A DNA stretch of 64,000 nt, from positions 248,001 through 312,000 of the forward strand of contig NC_011686.1 of assembly GCF_000150955.2 (NCBI RefSeq). Reading direction: 5' to 3'. Source of the DNA: Phaeodactylum tricornutum CCAP 1055/1 (taxonomy: Eukaryota > Bacillariophyta > Bacillariophyceae > Surirellales > Neidiaceae). The notes under the pieces were generated by a model. It was not told the origin of the DNA. It made no database searches and saw only the letters and a list, made by a program, of their open reading frames with translations. Below, piece by piece: positions 1 through 9,816 of this stretch (positions are counted from its first letter, which is position 1; each line of letters opens with the position of its first letter). Made by a program: the position numbers and the translations under genes.

Positions 1-454
1 TGTTGTAGTCCTAGTGTTTCCAGATCCCGTTGTACTATACAATAGGTGAGAATGTGTTGGATGGCGTTGCGCATTAGCTTTGTCGTCTTGTCGGCGACCC
101 TCAACATTACACGGACAAGTACTTACATTCTTCCTGCGTGATCTTTAGCGCGTTCATTTGCGCAAGCTCATGCGATTGTTGCTGTTGCTCAATGGGTGCC
201 AAAGAAGCCCGCGCCATTAGTTGGGTATGCCCGCCGTTGCTGTGATCGAGTTTCTTTTTACGCATTCCTAAACCCAACCCGCTGCTCAATTTGGAAATGT
301 GTGACGGCCGCGACCCCAATCGCGAATGAAACACACCGCCTGGTTTCTTTCCTGGAGGTTGTAGAAACATGGTTGCTTGTGTCAATGCTCTTCTGTATAT
401 GTAAAGTGTAATGAAGGAAAATGAACGCGATCGATCGAGCTCTCGACTCTTCAA
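1..454 (-). CDS. unknown protein, N-terminal part, runs off left edge
   Basis: Minus-strand reading frame with two exons visible. The long exon runs from 454 (or from the internal Met at 370) down to 127. A donor (gtaagt on the minus strand) opens an intron at 126-35 that ends in tatag, and a second exon continues in frame from 34 off the window. The protein is basic and low in complexity at first, with a KKPGG and a GMRKKK stretch. It then becomes Gln/Glu-rich and helix-prone (IEQQQQSHELAQ, then LQRDLETLG across the splice), which suggests a coiled coil. No family is recognised. The first 28 residues are Arg-rich and may be untranslated, so Met at 370 is an equally good start. Confidence 0.5.
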
Positions 455-806
455 GCTTTAGGAGGCAATGCCGGGCTTGGCGGCAATTCCATTTGGCCTT
501 GCGATGACCGGCATGCGTACGCTGTAGAAATGCTGAGGACGAATCCGTTTCTGGCTTTGTTCGAGACTGACGTGGAAAACTTAGCTAATTTATAAAGCGG
601 TATTCAAAATATCCGTTTGAGAAGGAAGTAAGGTATTTGCTCCAATTACGATACGGAGACGGAATACCTGCTCCCGACGCCATGGCGATCCATCCAAGTA
701 GACAGAGACTACACCGTATATCACAAATCAGGGTCTGCTTCAACTTTTCTGTTGCATTTTCTCGCCTTTTCCTCTGAAATCACAGCTGCTATCCACGCTG
801 GAGAGC
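455..806. other. intergenic, divergent promoter region
   Basis: This lies between the minus-strand gene ending here and the plus-strand gene that starts at 807. No convincing ORF, RNA gene or repeat was seen. It presumably holds both promoters. Confidence 0.4.
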
Positions 807-1755
807 ATGATGGAAGGCAACGTGAGTGCCTCCGGGGTAATGCCTCTCAAGGATCTAGCCGCAGACGGTGACGATCAGGACGATAGTCTCTGTAGTCAAC
901 GAACGCTTTGGACGCGTCTTTGGCACGGCATCGCTGGGTCGTCAATCGTGGTCAACGTTGTCGCCATGGCACTTGAAGGATCGGCTGTGGCGATCATTGC
1001 AGGTCTCTTTGCGGCGTGCGTCGCACCCGTTGTGATTCTCCGACAATTTCAGTTGCAGAATACCGATAGTAAGTTGCTTTTTTGATTCTTAGTATTGGAA
1101 ATAATGTGACTCAACGTTGGCAAAATGCAGCGCTTCGTCAGGTACAAAATGCTTTGCGTCATGAAGTCAATCGACTACAGATCGAGAACAATAAGCTTCA
1201 TTCGGAAGTAAACCAGCTTGAAAGTCAAGTTTTCCAGTAAGTACAGAAGCATTCCTCTTTTTCACATTCCTTGAAGAATTCTAAAGGACTATCTGTTCGG
1301 TAGGTTACAAGAAAGAGAGGAAAGACTAGCGATAATTACCAAGGAACAGGGGACCAGTGTGGATACGTTTGTGAAACTCGTGAAAGAGAACAGGCAAACA
1401 ACGGATGAAATGAAGGTAAGCCACTGTAGCCTCTTTTCGCTTGCTGCTGTGTACCCTCTGACTATGTTCCACATTTGTGCAGATGTGCGTCAAAGCGGAT
1501 ACGATGCAAACGCTTGTACAGGCTATTCTTTCGAGCGACTTCGATTCGTCAGCTCACTTTTCCGCTCAAGAAGTGCAAATTCTAAACGTGCGTCTTCGGA
1601 ACATCCCAGGTATACGGGTGAATTCTAAAGCTCTTCAAAAAGCAGTCCAAAGCTCCCAACGCACCTTGGAGGACGTGTTGAGCTTGGTTGAGCACATGGA
1701 TCGCGATGACTTGCCAGAAGAAGAACGTATCTTTCAGCTTCAGCCTAGTCATTAG
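807..1755 (+). CDS. small membrane-hairpin coiled-coil protein (four exons)
   Basis: Exons 807-1068, 1131-1236, 1304-1415 and 1483-1755 join to 753 nt, an exact frame of 250 residues, and all three introns are GT-AG. Residues about 45-80 form two adjacent hydrophobic segments, SSIVVNVVAMALEGSAVAII and then AGLFAACVAPVVIL, compatible with a short membrane hairpin. They are followed by a long charged heptad-like region (exons 2-3, about residues 85-165) typical of a coiled coil, and a helical acidic tail ending in FQLQPSH. The N-terminus is acidic (DGDDQDD) with no signal peptide. This layout is common in diatoms, but I cannot assign a function. The gene is bounded by a 0.35-kb gap and the plastid peroxiredoxin-like gene on the same strand. 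Confidence 0.8.
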
Positions 1756-2112
1756 GAATCAATGGCAAAAGAATCCCGTTCAGTAGTGCAGCAAGTTTAT
1801 ATGATAGGTAGTAGGTTTTCGTGAGCTATTTTCTTGTTACAGAGCAGTTGGGTATCCGCTTTTATAGTTAGATGTAGATATGAGCTTTGGACTGGCTAAC
1901 TTTAGCTCGGTCAAACTGTTGGGGGTAGGGTATTTTGGGTACGTTCTCATCACCGCCACTGTCAGTCCGGTTCTCCAAAGGAAGTGCGAGAGGCCACCTC
2001 AGGAAACAATTGTTGACCACTGCTATGGCAACCAAGAGATTGACGATGCCGCTTCTGCCGTAGCATTTTGCACTTTGTGCACCTAGATCTTAGTAGTGGG
2101 AGGACTCTGTGA
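1756..2112. other. intergenic region
   Basis: Spacer between two plus-strand genes. It contains only short open frames and no recognised element. It must hold the terminator of the upstream gene and the promoter of the next. Confidence 0.4.
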
Positions 2113-3300
2113 ATGAGAATCGTTTTGTCACGCGCAGGAATGGTTTTCCCTCTGACGATGTGGTCGGGCTGTACCTTATTCCTCGTTGTTTCTTCCGTGG
2201 CTGGGTTCGCACCGCCGAATGTACATACTGTGAACGTGCGAGTAGCACAATCTTTCAAGAAAGGACTGTATGGTTTGTCGATGTTAAGTACTTCCAGACC
2301 TGCAACCGATGGCGTTTTTGAAATTCTCAAATCGGCAAGCTTGGTATCAGCCGAGAGTGGGAAAGTCTGCAAAGGCCAAGATAAAATAGTGAACACCCAC
2401 GACCCACTCGGCAAACTATTCGGCAAGAACCCGAAAACTTTAGTTGTCGTGATGCCCCAATTAGGAGACTTCGACAGTGGCGAATACACCGAAAATCTCA
2501 TGGCGGTACGGAGCGATCTTCAGAAAGCCGGGATCGCGTTGCGCTTAATTGGCATTGGAAATGCCGCTTCGGCTAGACGATTTGCTTCGTTCAATCATGT
2601 TCCAATGGATTTGCTGTATGCTGATCTGGTAGGCTCTTTGCACCAAAGATTGGGTCTACACGGTGGGCCTAATTGGGATGTACCTGACTTCATACCAAAA
2701 GCCATCTTGAAGTGGTTCGCCGACTACGTAGGTGCCTCGGAGGACCCCGACCATCGGGGCGTAGCACGGTCGTGGCTCAACTACATGGCTATGTGTGCCG
2801 GAATCGCCGCACCCAATACTTTATCCGAAATATTTCGTGGGTACATTGGCGACAAGTCGGCTCCGGAACGATTACGTCCAGAAGAAATTGTTTCCATTGG
2901 AGACAATCTAGTTGCCGTTAGGGGTGTCACCGACGTCAAACTCGGTCCAATTCAATATCAGAGTCTGTGGAAAAATGAATTTGGCTACCAACGACCAGCC
3001 GAGCTGGCAACCGTTCGTCTCCGATACATGGTCGAAGTCTTGTCGAATTTTTCGCAGTACGTGCCGGACCAAAAATACCTTCATTTGCGCGGGGCCACAT
3101 TTTTGTTGGACGCGGACGGTCGCGTACTCTATGAACATCGTGATACTGGCGTACTGGCCTACAGCAAAACCATGGCCCGACCGCTTACCTTTCTACAGCC
3201 GTATATTGGTGACAAGGCCTTGAATCCGTTGCAGCTTGGTGACAATCGTTATCAAACTTCTTTGATCTCTATTTCCGGCGGAACACTTCCTAAAAGGTAG
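2113..3300 (+). CDS. plastid-targeted AhpC/TSA-like (peroxiredoxin-like) protein
   Basis: Single-exon protein of 395 residues. The N-terminus holds a hydrophobic signal (about residues 14-31, ending SSVAG) followed by FAPP, the AxA|F-type motif that sends proteins into the diatom complex plastid. Residues about 105-200 (LVVVMPQLGDFDSGEYTENL onward, then LRLIGIG, ARRF and HQRLGLHGG) match the thioredoxin-fold AhpC/TSA family found in cyanobacteria and plastids. In this subfamily the usual peroxidatic cysteine loop is replaced by LGDFDS, and no Cys lies there, so a classical peroxiredoxin reaction is unlikely. The C-terminal third (about 200-395) includes a beta-rich stretch, LRGATFLLDADGRVLYEHRD, typical of the end of thioredoxin-like folds. 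The family call is firm; the biochemical role is not known. Confidence 0.75.
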   Translation: MRIVLSRAGMVFPLTMWSGCTLFLVVSSVAGFAPPNVHTVNVRVAQSFKKGLYGLSMLSTSRPATDGVFEILKSASLVSAESGKVCKGQDKIVNTHDPLGKLFGKNPKTLVVVMPQLGDFDSGEYTENLMAVRSDLQKAGIALRLIGIGNAASARRFASFNHVPMDLLYADLVGSLHQRLGLHGGPNWDVPDFIPKAILKWFADYVGASEDPDHRGVARSWLNYMAMCAGIAAPNTLSEIFRGYIGDKSAPERLRPEEIVSIGDNLVAVRGVTDVKLGPIQYQSLWKNEFGYQRPAELATVRLRYMVEVLSNFSQYVPDQKYLHLRGATFLLDADGRVLYEHRDTGVLAYSKTMARPLTFLQPYIGDKALNPLQLGDNRYQTSLISISGGTLPKR

Positions 3301-3458
3301 ACCGGTGAGAAATTTTCACAATGCTATTTTATACATCGATAGGACAGCGTCAACATTCACCATAAATAGTTTTAAGATCTAAAATACCAACAACCAATTC
3401 TCCCCACAAAATCACAAACACGATCCTTCCGCAAAGACGGACGATACCTCCCCATACT

Positions 3459-4922
3459 CTACGCCGCCGGAGCGTATCCAGTATCATCGTCTTCGTCGGA
3501 TCCGGCGACAACGTCCCCCGAGTCGTCGGTGTCAGGTGTGGGGTGGCTAGAATGCGTCTCAGACAGCATTTTTTGTACCCGATTGTACCGCTCCACCATA
3601 TCGTTCCCCAAGCGATTAACCGCTTCGCAGAATCCGACCTCTAATTGTTGGACGTGCAGAGCTTGGAGGCGTACCTGAAGGGCCGACGGTCCTTTGGAAG
3701 CAAGCGTGCACTCGAGCGTCTCGGGTAAAGGTGTAGGCGACGCCGTCACGGAAGTCTGATGCCAGGAAACGAGGCGCTTCAGGTCGGTCCGAAAAGTCTC
3801 AACACACCAGGTCTTGACGGCATCCCCGGCCATCCATGTCTCGCTAATGAGTTGCGCCTGCGCAGCCAAGTCGGCAATGGCGCTGCTGCCCGTCAAAGTT
3901 GTGACGGAACGGTTAGAACCGAGGGCCAATCGAAAGACGGGTGTGAGTTTGCGCGTCCGTGATTTGCGGGGTGCGTTGCGGACATCGTCAACAATGGCTT
4001 GGTCTGTAGCAATGGCGTAGGGGCCCTTGTCTGCGCGGTGGGGCAGGTACCGATGCGACGATCCCGGCTGGATTTTCCCATGTAACCGTGCGGCTGCCTT
4101 GACGCTATACCAGAAGGTGGGACCTTCGGGGATGTTGTTGTGGTGTACCGAGTAGGGCAAGTTGTGGCCGCTGTTGTTGGCTTCCGCGGTTTTGGCCAGC
4201 AAAATTTGTTGCTGGACCTTGTGCTTGAGTTGGGCAAGCTCGTGTGGTTTGATACGTCGCTTGGCGTATTCCTGTCGGACCTGACGGTACACTTCAGTAG
4301 CGAAGGTTGGTGTGTGTGTGTCGCCCAGTACTACGTCGTACTCGGAAATCATCGCGGTTACCGTGTCGTTCGGTACATCGGCGGTCCGGCCGACCGCCCG
4401 TTGCCTGGCGGGCACCGAGTTTCCTTTCGTGGACGTCAGGCAGTGAGCACTGGTACCGTTACGAAGCAGAGTCGCCGTTGAAACCTTCCCGTGCTTGGCA
4501 CTACTACGTGGGGCTTTGGCCGGGAGCTGCTTGGCGGCTCGCAAAGGCGACGGATGCGGCAAACTCGTGGTGGGGTTACCGCCGGTAGTCTGCGGAATAG
4601 GGAGCGGGCGAAGAGCCGGGTTCCATTGGTGTCCCGAGTGCAGAGATAACTGTTGCTGCTGTTGTTGTTGGTATTGATGTTCCAAGGCTGTATTGAGGGC
4701 AAAGCAAGGAAAACCTTCCTTGTCTTTGAACGAAATGGGTTCGGCCCAAGAGCTTTCGTTGTCTTGATGTACGAGTTCGTTGTAGAACTGATCAAAGAGT
4801 TTTTCAATCTCAGGGTCCTCGTCCGTTAAGCCGTTGACCGAAAGAAGCGACGTCATGTCCTCTTGATTCGGGGGAACAGTGGCCAAAGTCGAGGATTCCG
4901 TTCCGTAGTCGCGTCCATTCAT
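3459..4922 (-). CDS. unknown Gln-rich nuclear-type protein
   Basis: Single-exon frame of 487 residues. The N-terminus is acidic (DEDPEIEKLFDQFYNEL); a poly-Gln tract lies near residue 85, and Pro/Ser/Lys-rich disordered sequence follows to about 190. A more conserved-looking block (about 190-260, with DVVLGDTHTPTFATEVYRQV and AKRRIKPHELAQLKHKVQQQ) is next, then basic sequence (RKSRTRKL) and a helical C-terminal domain (about 330-450). It ends in an acidic tail, GSDEDDDTGYAPAA. The mix of poly-Q, basic patch and acidic tail suggests a nuclear regulatory protein, but this is inference from composition; no domain is recognised. The 3' end lies 158 bp from the convergent peroxiredoxin-like gene. 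Confidence 0.65.
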   Translation of the reverse strand: MNGRDYGTESSTLATVPPNQEDMTSLLSVNGLTDEDPEIEKLFDQFYNELVHQDNESSWAEPISFKDKEGFPCFALNTALEHQYQQQQQQQLSLHSGHQWNPALRPLPIPQTTGGNPTTSLPHPSPLRAAKQLPAKAPRSSAKHGKVSTATLLRNGTSAHCLTSTKGNSVPARQRAVGRTADVPNDTVTAMISEYDVVLGDTHTPTFATEVYRQVRQEYAKRRIKPHELAQLKHKVQQQILLAKTAEANNSGHNLPYSVHHNNIPEGPTFWYSVKAAARLHGKIQPGSSHRYLPHRADKGPYAIATDQAIVDDVRNAPRKSRTRKLTPVFRLALGSNRSVTTLTGSSAIADLAAQAQLISETWMAGDAVKTWCVETFRTDLKRLVSWHQTSVTASPTPLPETLECTLASKGPSALQVRLQALHVQQLEVGFCEAVNRLGNDMVERYNRVQKMLSETHSSHPTPDTDDSGDVVAGSDEDDDTGYAPAA

Positions 4923-5656
4923 AGCGAATCTTCAAAGTCTCTGAATCCAACACAACCAACAAGTCTTCCGCTTCACTGGAAGTAAAGGTCATACAATGCC
5001 CAAGCGAGCTCTTCTGCACTCTCTGCGCTACTTTTGTTAGCGAGCTTCACCCTGGACCGAAATCAGGTGGAGTCGAACGGCTATACGATACACGCAGGTC
5101 TTTTGTAGCAAGCAAACTGGTAGCGGGGAAGAGGTCTCGTCCCGTTCAATTTCTTGCGGGGATGGGCGTATATAATTTGCGAACGTGATCGCTTGTTTGG
5201 TCTCTTATGCTTCCGAGCGAACGGAAACCATTTTCTTGAGTGACGCATGCGACAGCAAGTATATTCATTCAGATGTCGTAACATCTGATCTTTCTTAACA
5301 ATATCTCGAGGAAGATGACACCTATGACGTGTCACGGGGAGCCGGGCTGAGAAACACCTCCGACGGTACTACGCCATGGCAGCCCGACCCGAACCGTTCC
5401 GTCAGACCGATCAATACGTGATCTACTACGTATGCACTGACTGTGAGTACCGGTTGATTTTGATGTCTGTCAGCCTGCAGAGATTGCAAAAACCAGCCGA
5501 CAGATTGGGCAACCGTCCGTCGTTTGCCACTGCACGGACCCAAAGACTAAACAAAGCAAGAGGGCAGAGTACCGAAGGTGCTTTCTCAGAGTCCCATGTC
5601 TCATAAACCAGATCTGTTCACACCGTTTCAATATTAGTCCACTAGGAACCAGAACA
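4923..5656. other. intergenic region upstream of the Gln-rich gene
   Basis: Only short, unconvincing open frames. It is the likely promoter of the minus-strand gene that starts at 4922. The right end runs into the duplicated block that starts at 5657. Confidence 0.35.
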
Positions 5657-6224
5657 AGACTTACACTGTTACCGCTAGCTACCTCTAGTGCTATACCGGG
5701 GCCTGCTCCCGTTGAAATTATGGGTACGTACTGTCTCCTCGTGTTTGAACTGGAGATAGGGTGGATTTCTACCGGCGCTCGAGTTTTCCGATCTTGAGCG
5801 TTGGTTTGAGAAGCCCAAGAACAATGGATAATGATTGGAATGTCAACCCAACACACAGTGTTGGCTGGTGTTTTGGCCGTTTAGTGGAAGTCTTAGGACA
5901 CTTCTGCCCGCATGCTTACAACAGCCGCTGGCGTACCGTTTCGTCGCTCGGTATTAGGCTGTGCCTGTGTGCTACAATTGCAAATGTTAAAGTCCGGTAC
6001 CGTAGCACCGTACTTTCTCAACCGGATTACGGGCGGTTGTGATGGCAAGATCTCGTAGAGGACTAAGGCGTCTCGTAGCCAGTAGCCGAATACTCACGAA
6101 TGGGCACTCTTCGTTTTGTTGCGATTCCTTACAGATTCGGATTTGATGGCGACCCTCGGTGGTGTCCAACCGAGAGGACATAGTCCTATTGTTACGCCAA
6201 AATAGAACGAGTTGATCTTTACCG
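5657..6224. repeat. 568-bp direct repeat, copy A (3' flank of first Cys-repeat gene)
   Basis: Matches 8891-9458 in the same orientation over 568 bp with no indels and about nine substitutions counted by eye. Open frames of 93 codons (plus strand, 5761-6042) and 64 codons (minus strand, 5987-6181) survive in both copies, but neither resembles a known protein. It is part of a larger tandem duplication that includes the adjacent gene. The remaining 0.4 kb to the stop codon at 6637 is also related to copy B but has drifted and carries indels. Confidence 0.85.
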
Positions 6225-6636
6225 CGTCCGGTTTGTTGCGCTGGAAATTTCGCTTTGGCTTTATTGCTAGTAGAAACGCAGCATGGCCTCCACGGATGCC
6301 TCGCAAAGTTTCGTCTTGCACTCTAGCTATAGAGATACAGAGCCTATAGTCTACAGTTAGCATTCTTCTGCAATGGTCATCTACAAGGAAAGAGCAACGC
6401 ATTTCTATAGAATTGGAAGCCTGGCGGGATGTGTTCTCCATTGTCACTTGATATATCTACTATTTGCAGCCTCGGTCGCTCCACAAAATTTCCTGACGGT
6501 GTAAAGGGTTGGCAAAGGATAACAACCAAGCGGAAATTTTCAATCGCGATGTCTGATTTTAGAGTGGTTGTTTTCAAAAACACTGCACAATCGTCGCTGT
6601 TCCAGTTTAGGGGTCAATTTTGATTGTTACAGCTGA

Positions 6637-7878
6637 TCAAACAGGGGAAGGAGAGGCAGCGAATGCAGGGGTAGGCGACGGATCGGCAGCGGGGGAAGGC
6701 GACAGATCGGCAACAGGGGAAGGCGACAGATTGCCACCAGGGGTAGGCGACAGATCGGCAACAGGGGAAGGCGACGGATCGGCAACAGGGGAAGGCGACG
6801 GATCGGCAACAGGGGTAGGCGACAGATCGGCAACAGGGGTAGGCGACAGATCGGCAACAGGAGAAGGCGACAGATCGACAGCAGGGGAAGGCGACAGATT
6901 GGTAGCAGGGGAAGGCGACAGATCGGCAACAGGGGAAGCGGTTGGCGTAACTGGCGTAGGTCCGCCAGCGGGATCGAAACAGTAGTCGGTGCGGCTCGAA
7001 TCAAGCTCGCCGCCGCCACATCCGGGCACGGCCTCTCCACCATCTCGCTGGAAACATTCGAGCATTCCTTCGCAGTCGTCGTCAACATCGCAGTCGCCTT
7101 GGCAAGCCATCAACGGGAATACAGAACTCGGGCCGCCGTTGTTCCCGACAAAAGTCACTGGAGGGCCGGCGGTTGGTTGAGCAACGGTTGGTTGGATAAC
7201 AGGGGTATCAGTTAGTTGGGTAGCAGGGGAAGCGGTTGGCGTGACCGGCGTAGGTCCGCCAGTGGGATCATAGCAGTAGTCGGTGCGGCTTGAATCAAGC
7301 TCTCCGCCGCCACATCCGGGCACAGCCTCTCCGCCATCTCGCTGGAAACATTCGAGCATTCCTTCGCAGTCGTCGTCAACATCGCAGTCACCTTGGCAAG
7401 CCATCAACGGGAATACAGAACTCGGGCCGCCGTTGTTCCCGACAAAAGTCACTGGAGGGCCGGCGGTTGGTTGAGCAACGGTTGGTTGGGCAACAGGGGT
7501 ATCAGTTAGTTGGGTAGCAGGGGAAGCGGTTGGCGTGACCGGCGTAGGTCCGCCAGTGGGATCATAGCAGAAGTCGGTGCGGCTTGAATCAAGCTCTCCG
7601 CCGCCACATCCGGGCACAGCCTCTCCGCCATCCCGATGAAAGCACTCAAGCATTCCTTTGCAGTCGTCGTTAACATCGCAATCTCCTTGGCAAGCAATCA
7701 ACGGAAACGCAGAACCTGGGTTACCGTTGTTGCCGACGACTTGTACCTTTTGCTTCAACACCCGACCACGAAGTTTCGTTGTAAACGAGGTCAATTCAGT
7801 TCTCGCAGCATCAAATTCTCGGATTTCCAAGGAAATGAGAGTCAATCCAAGGTGGAGAGAGGGGAATGTGAACTTCAT
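6637..7878 (-). CDS. secreted six-cysteine repeat protein, copy A
   Basis: 413-residue single-exon protein. After a moderately hydrophobic N-terminus (MKFTFPSLHLGLTLISLEI) come three tandem modules of about 60 residues, each with six cysteines in the order CQGDC, DDDC, LEC, PGC, DYC (FC in one). Thr/Pro linkers of the GGPTPVTPTASP type separate them. The C-terminal third is a low-complexity array of about 14 short units of the form SPSPVADL or SPTPVADP, as in cell-wall or extracellular-matrix linkers. Similar Cys modules are common in secreted proteins of diatoms and other stramenopiles; their function is unknown. The signal peptide is not strong by eye, so secretion is inferred from composition. 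A tandem paralogue lies at 9817-11022. Confidence 0.8.
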   Translation of the reverse strand: MKFTFPSLHLGLTLISLEIREFDAARTELTSFTTKLRGRVLKQKVQVVGNNGNPGSAFPLIACQGDCDVNDDCKGMLECFHRDGGEAVPGCGGGELDSSRTDFCYDPTGGPTPVTPTASPATQLTDTPVAQPTVAQPTAGPPVTFVGNNGGPSSVFPLMACQGDCDVDDDCEGMLECFQRDGGEAVPGCGGGELDSSRTDYCYDPTGGPTPVTPTASPATQLTDTPVIQPTVAQPTAGPPVTFVGNNGGPSSVFPLMACQGDCDVDDDCEGMLECFQRDGGEAVPGCGGGELDSSRTDYCFDPAGGPTPVTPTASPVADLSPSPATNLSPSPAVDLSPSPVADLSPTPVADLSPTPVADPSPSPVADPSPSPVADLSPTPGGNLSPSPVADLSPSPAADPSPTPAFAASPSPV

Positions 7879-8228
7879 TGGAAACGTAGTATTTTTTTAA
7901 GTGCAAGTCAGCTGCTTTTGTATTTTGGAACAAGATATTTGGGTAAAGTTGACAATCTATAAGCTTGCCTTCGCTGGTAAATATAACAGACCGAGAAATG
8001 CTGTGTGCAACCGGCTGTCATCCTTGATATCGATATGAAAATCATACGGTACTGGCAGGGCCAGGCCGAAGATATAAAAATGTTGTTCTTGGTGTCCGTT
8101 ATATAAGGGAAATCAGCAACTCCACCCAGAGACCTCAGAAAGGTCGTTCACATATCCATATATTCGTACTCTTCTAGTTGATAGTGATAAGGGAAAAAGT
8201 CATCCACGGAAGGAATAGTTGTTGTATC
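7879..8228. promoter_or_regulatory. upstream region of copy A, shared with copy B
   Basis: The 5' flank of the first Cys-repeat gene is recognisably related to the flank of the second at about 11040-11530. The shared landmarks are ccgttata near 8095 / 11412, ggtcgttcacat near 8142 / 11459, and a nearby ggaaatcagcgac-like box. A palindromic TATA-like ttatataa sits at 8099-8106. Retention in both copies suggests promoter function, but no specific factor site is claimed. Confidence 0.4.
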
Positions 8229-8333
8229 GCTAGCCTTACCCAAGCGAGCGTTCCCCCCTCCTGACGGGGGGAATGCCCGATGGAGTCACAATCGGGATTC
8301 GATTTTGCCCCTCTGAAGGGCCAAAACACTTCT
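8229..8333 (+). repeat. 105-bp hairpin module, copy 1
   Basis: Direct repeat of 8701-8806. It holds a C-rich run after gcgagcgtt and a short inverted repeat around agtca (arms CCCGATGG / CAATCGGG; one mismatch in this copy). It is non-coding and may be a fragment of a dispersed repeat. Confidence 0.6.
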
Positions 8334-8359
8334 TTACTCTTTTGTCTTTTTGTCAAAAT

Positions 8360-8407
8360 TAACGTGCCATGGAATTGAACCACGGAGCGCTCTCCCCAAG
8401 TCACGTC
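8360..8407 (-). repeat. tRNA-like short sequence, copy 1
   Basis: On the minus strand this 48-nt stretch ends in a good T-arm (CGTGG, loop TTCAATT, CCATG; the core GGTTCAATTCC fits a Pol III B box). A 7-nt 3' strand, GCACGTT, follows, which pairs with the 5' GACGTGA except at one position. There is no room for an anticodon arm. A second copy keeps the same parts at 8616-8663. It is probably a tRNA-derived repeat remnant rather than a working tRNA. Confidence 0.35.
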
Positions 8408-8615
8408 TTATCACCTCGTCACATTTAAGGTATATTAAGCATATTCACTTATATCTTGACATCTTCTCTGCTTGATATTCCTTGGCCCTTGAGCCATCCT
8501 CCCCACTCTGGAGATGACCCCTTCCCCTCCTTTCTTTATCCACCCGAGTAAGGTGTCGACAAATCAAACTTTTTCAAATCGGGTATCGAACTCATGGACG
8601 TTACCATGTCGAAAT

Positions 8616-8663
8616 TAACGTGCCATGGAATTGAACCACGGAGCGCTATCCCCAAATCACGTC
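8616..8663 (-). repeat. tRNA-like short sequence, copy 2
   Basis: Same 48-nt layout as 8360-8407, with the T-arm and the pairing end strands kept and three changes in the middle. Its order relative to the hairpin module is reversed (tRNA-like first, hairpin second), so the two copies did not arise from one simple tandem duplication. Confidence 0.35.
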
Positions 8664-8700
8664 TATTAAGTTGCCCATGCCGGCACGTAGTATGTGTATT

Positions 8701-8806
8701 GCTAGCCTTACCCAAGCGAGCGTTCCCCCCCTCCTGACGTGGGAATGCCCGATTGAGTCACAATCGGGATTCGATGTTGCCCCTCACGAAGGGCCAAAAC
8801 ATTTCT
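8701..8806 (+). repeat. 105-bp hairpin module, copy 2
   Basis: Second copy of 8229-8333. Here the inverted repeat is perfect over 8 bp (CCCGATTG, loop AGTCA, CAATCGGG). It ends about 85 bp before copy B of the 568-bp repeat. Confidence 0.6.
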
Positions 8807-8890
8807 GTACCCTTGTCTTGTTGGCAATCTGTTAATCCCACCCCGTAGTGGATACGTAGGTCCATTTTTACCGTACATTCCATACAGAAC

Positions 8891-9458
8891 AGACTTACAC
8901 TGTTACCGCTAGCTACCTCTAGTGCCGTACCGGGGCCTGCTCCCGTTGAAATTATGCGTACGTACTGTCTCCTCGTGTTTGAACTGGAGATGGGGTGGAT
9001 TTCTACCGGCGCTCGAGTTTTCCGATCTTGAGCGTTGGTTTGAGAAGCCCAAGAACAATGGATAATGATTGGAATGTCAACCCAACACACAGTGTTGACT
9101 GGTGTTTTGGCCGTTTAGTGGAAGTCTTAGGACACTTCTGCCCGCATGCTTACAACAGCCGCTGGCGTACCGTTTCGTCGCTCGGTATTAGGCTGTGCCT
9201 GTGTGCTACAATTGCAAATGTTAAAGTCCGGCACCGTAGCACCGTACTTTCTCAACCGGATTACGGGCGGTTGTGATGGCAAGATCTCGTAGAGGACTAA
9301 GGCGTCTCGTAGCCAGTAGCCGAATACTCACGAACGGGCACTCTTCGTTTTGTTGCGATTCCTTACAGATTCGGATTTGATGGCGACCCTCGGTGGTGTC
9401 CAACCGAGAGGACATAGTCCTATTGTTACGCCAAAATAGAACGAGTTTATCTTCACCG
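8891..9458. repeat. 568-bp direct repeat, copy B
   Basis: Partner of 5657-6224; see there. It forms the 3' flank of the second Cys-repeat gene. The sequence from 9459 to 9816 continues the duplication with lower similarity and indels. Confidence 0.85.
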
Positions 9459-9816
9459 CCTTAAACTCGTAGACTCGCTTTGGTTCTGGTGGAAACGCAG
9501 CATAGCCTCCACAATTGGCTCGCAAAATCCGAGCCAAGTTTTCTCGTACTCTAGCTAGGGAGAAATACAGCGTCTATAGTCTAACGGTAGCATTCTTCTG
9601 CACCAGTCATCGACAAGGAAAGAGCAACGCGTTTTCTATAAATCTTTAGAAGTTTGGAAGCGTTACGCGGCCTGCTCTCCATTGTGTCACTTGTTATATC
9701 TACTATTTGCAGCCTCGGCCGCTGAAAAGAAATTTCCCGAAAGTGCAAAGGGTCAGTAAAGGACGACCACGCGGAAGTGTTTTCATTGTGGACTGCACAA
9801 TTGTCGCTGTTTCAGT

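Noticed and set aside
4295-4325. GTGTGTGTGT run inside the Gln-rich gene as a regulatory repeat
   Set aside because: It is short and lies in coding sequence (Asp-Thr-His-Thr codons on the minus strand).
5761-6042. 93-codon frame kept in both copies of the 568-bp repeat as a gene
   Set aside because: Conservation is equal on the other strand's frames and the protein has no known pattern; kept only as a finding on the block itself.
6989-7474. Plus-strand open frames opposite the Cys-repeat genes
   Set aside because: They are mirror frames of the repeated coding sequence and repeat with the same period.
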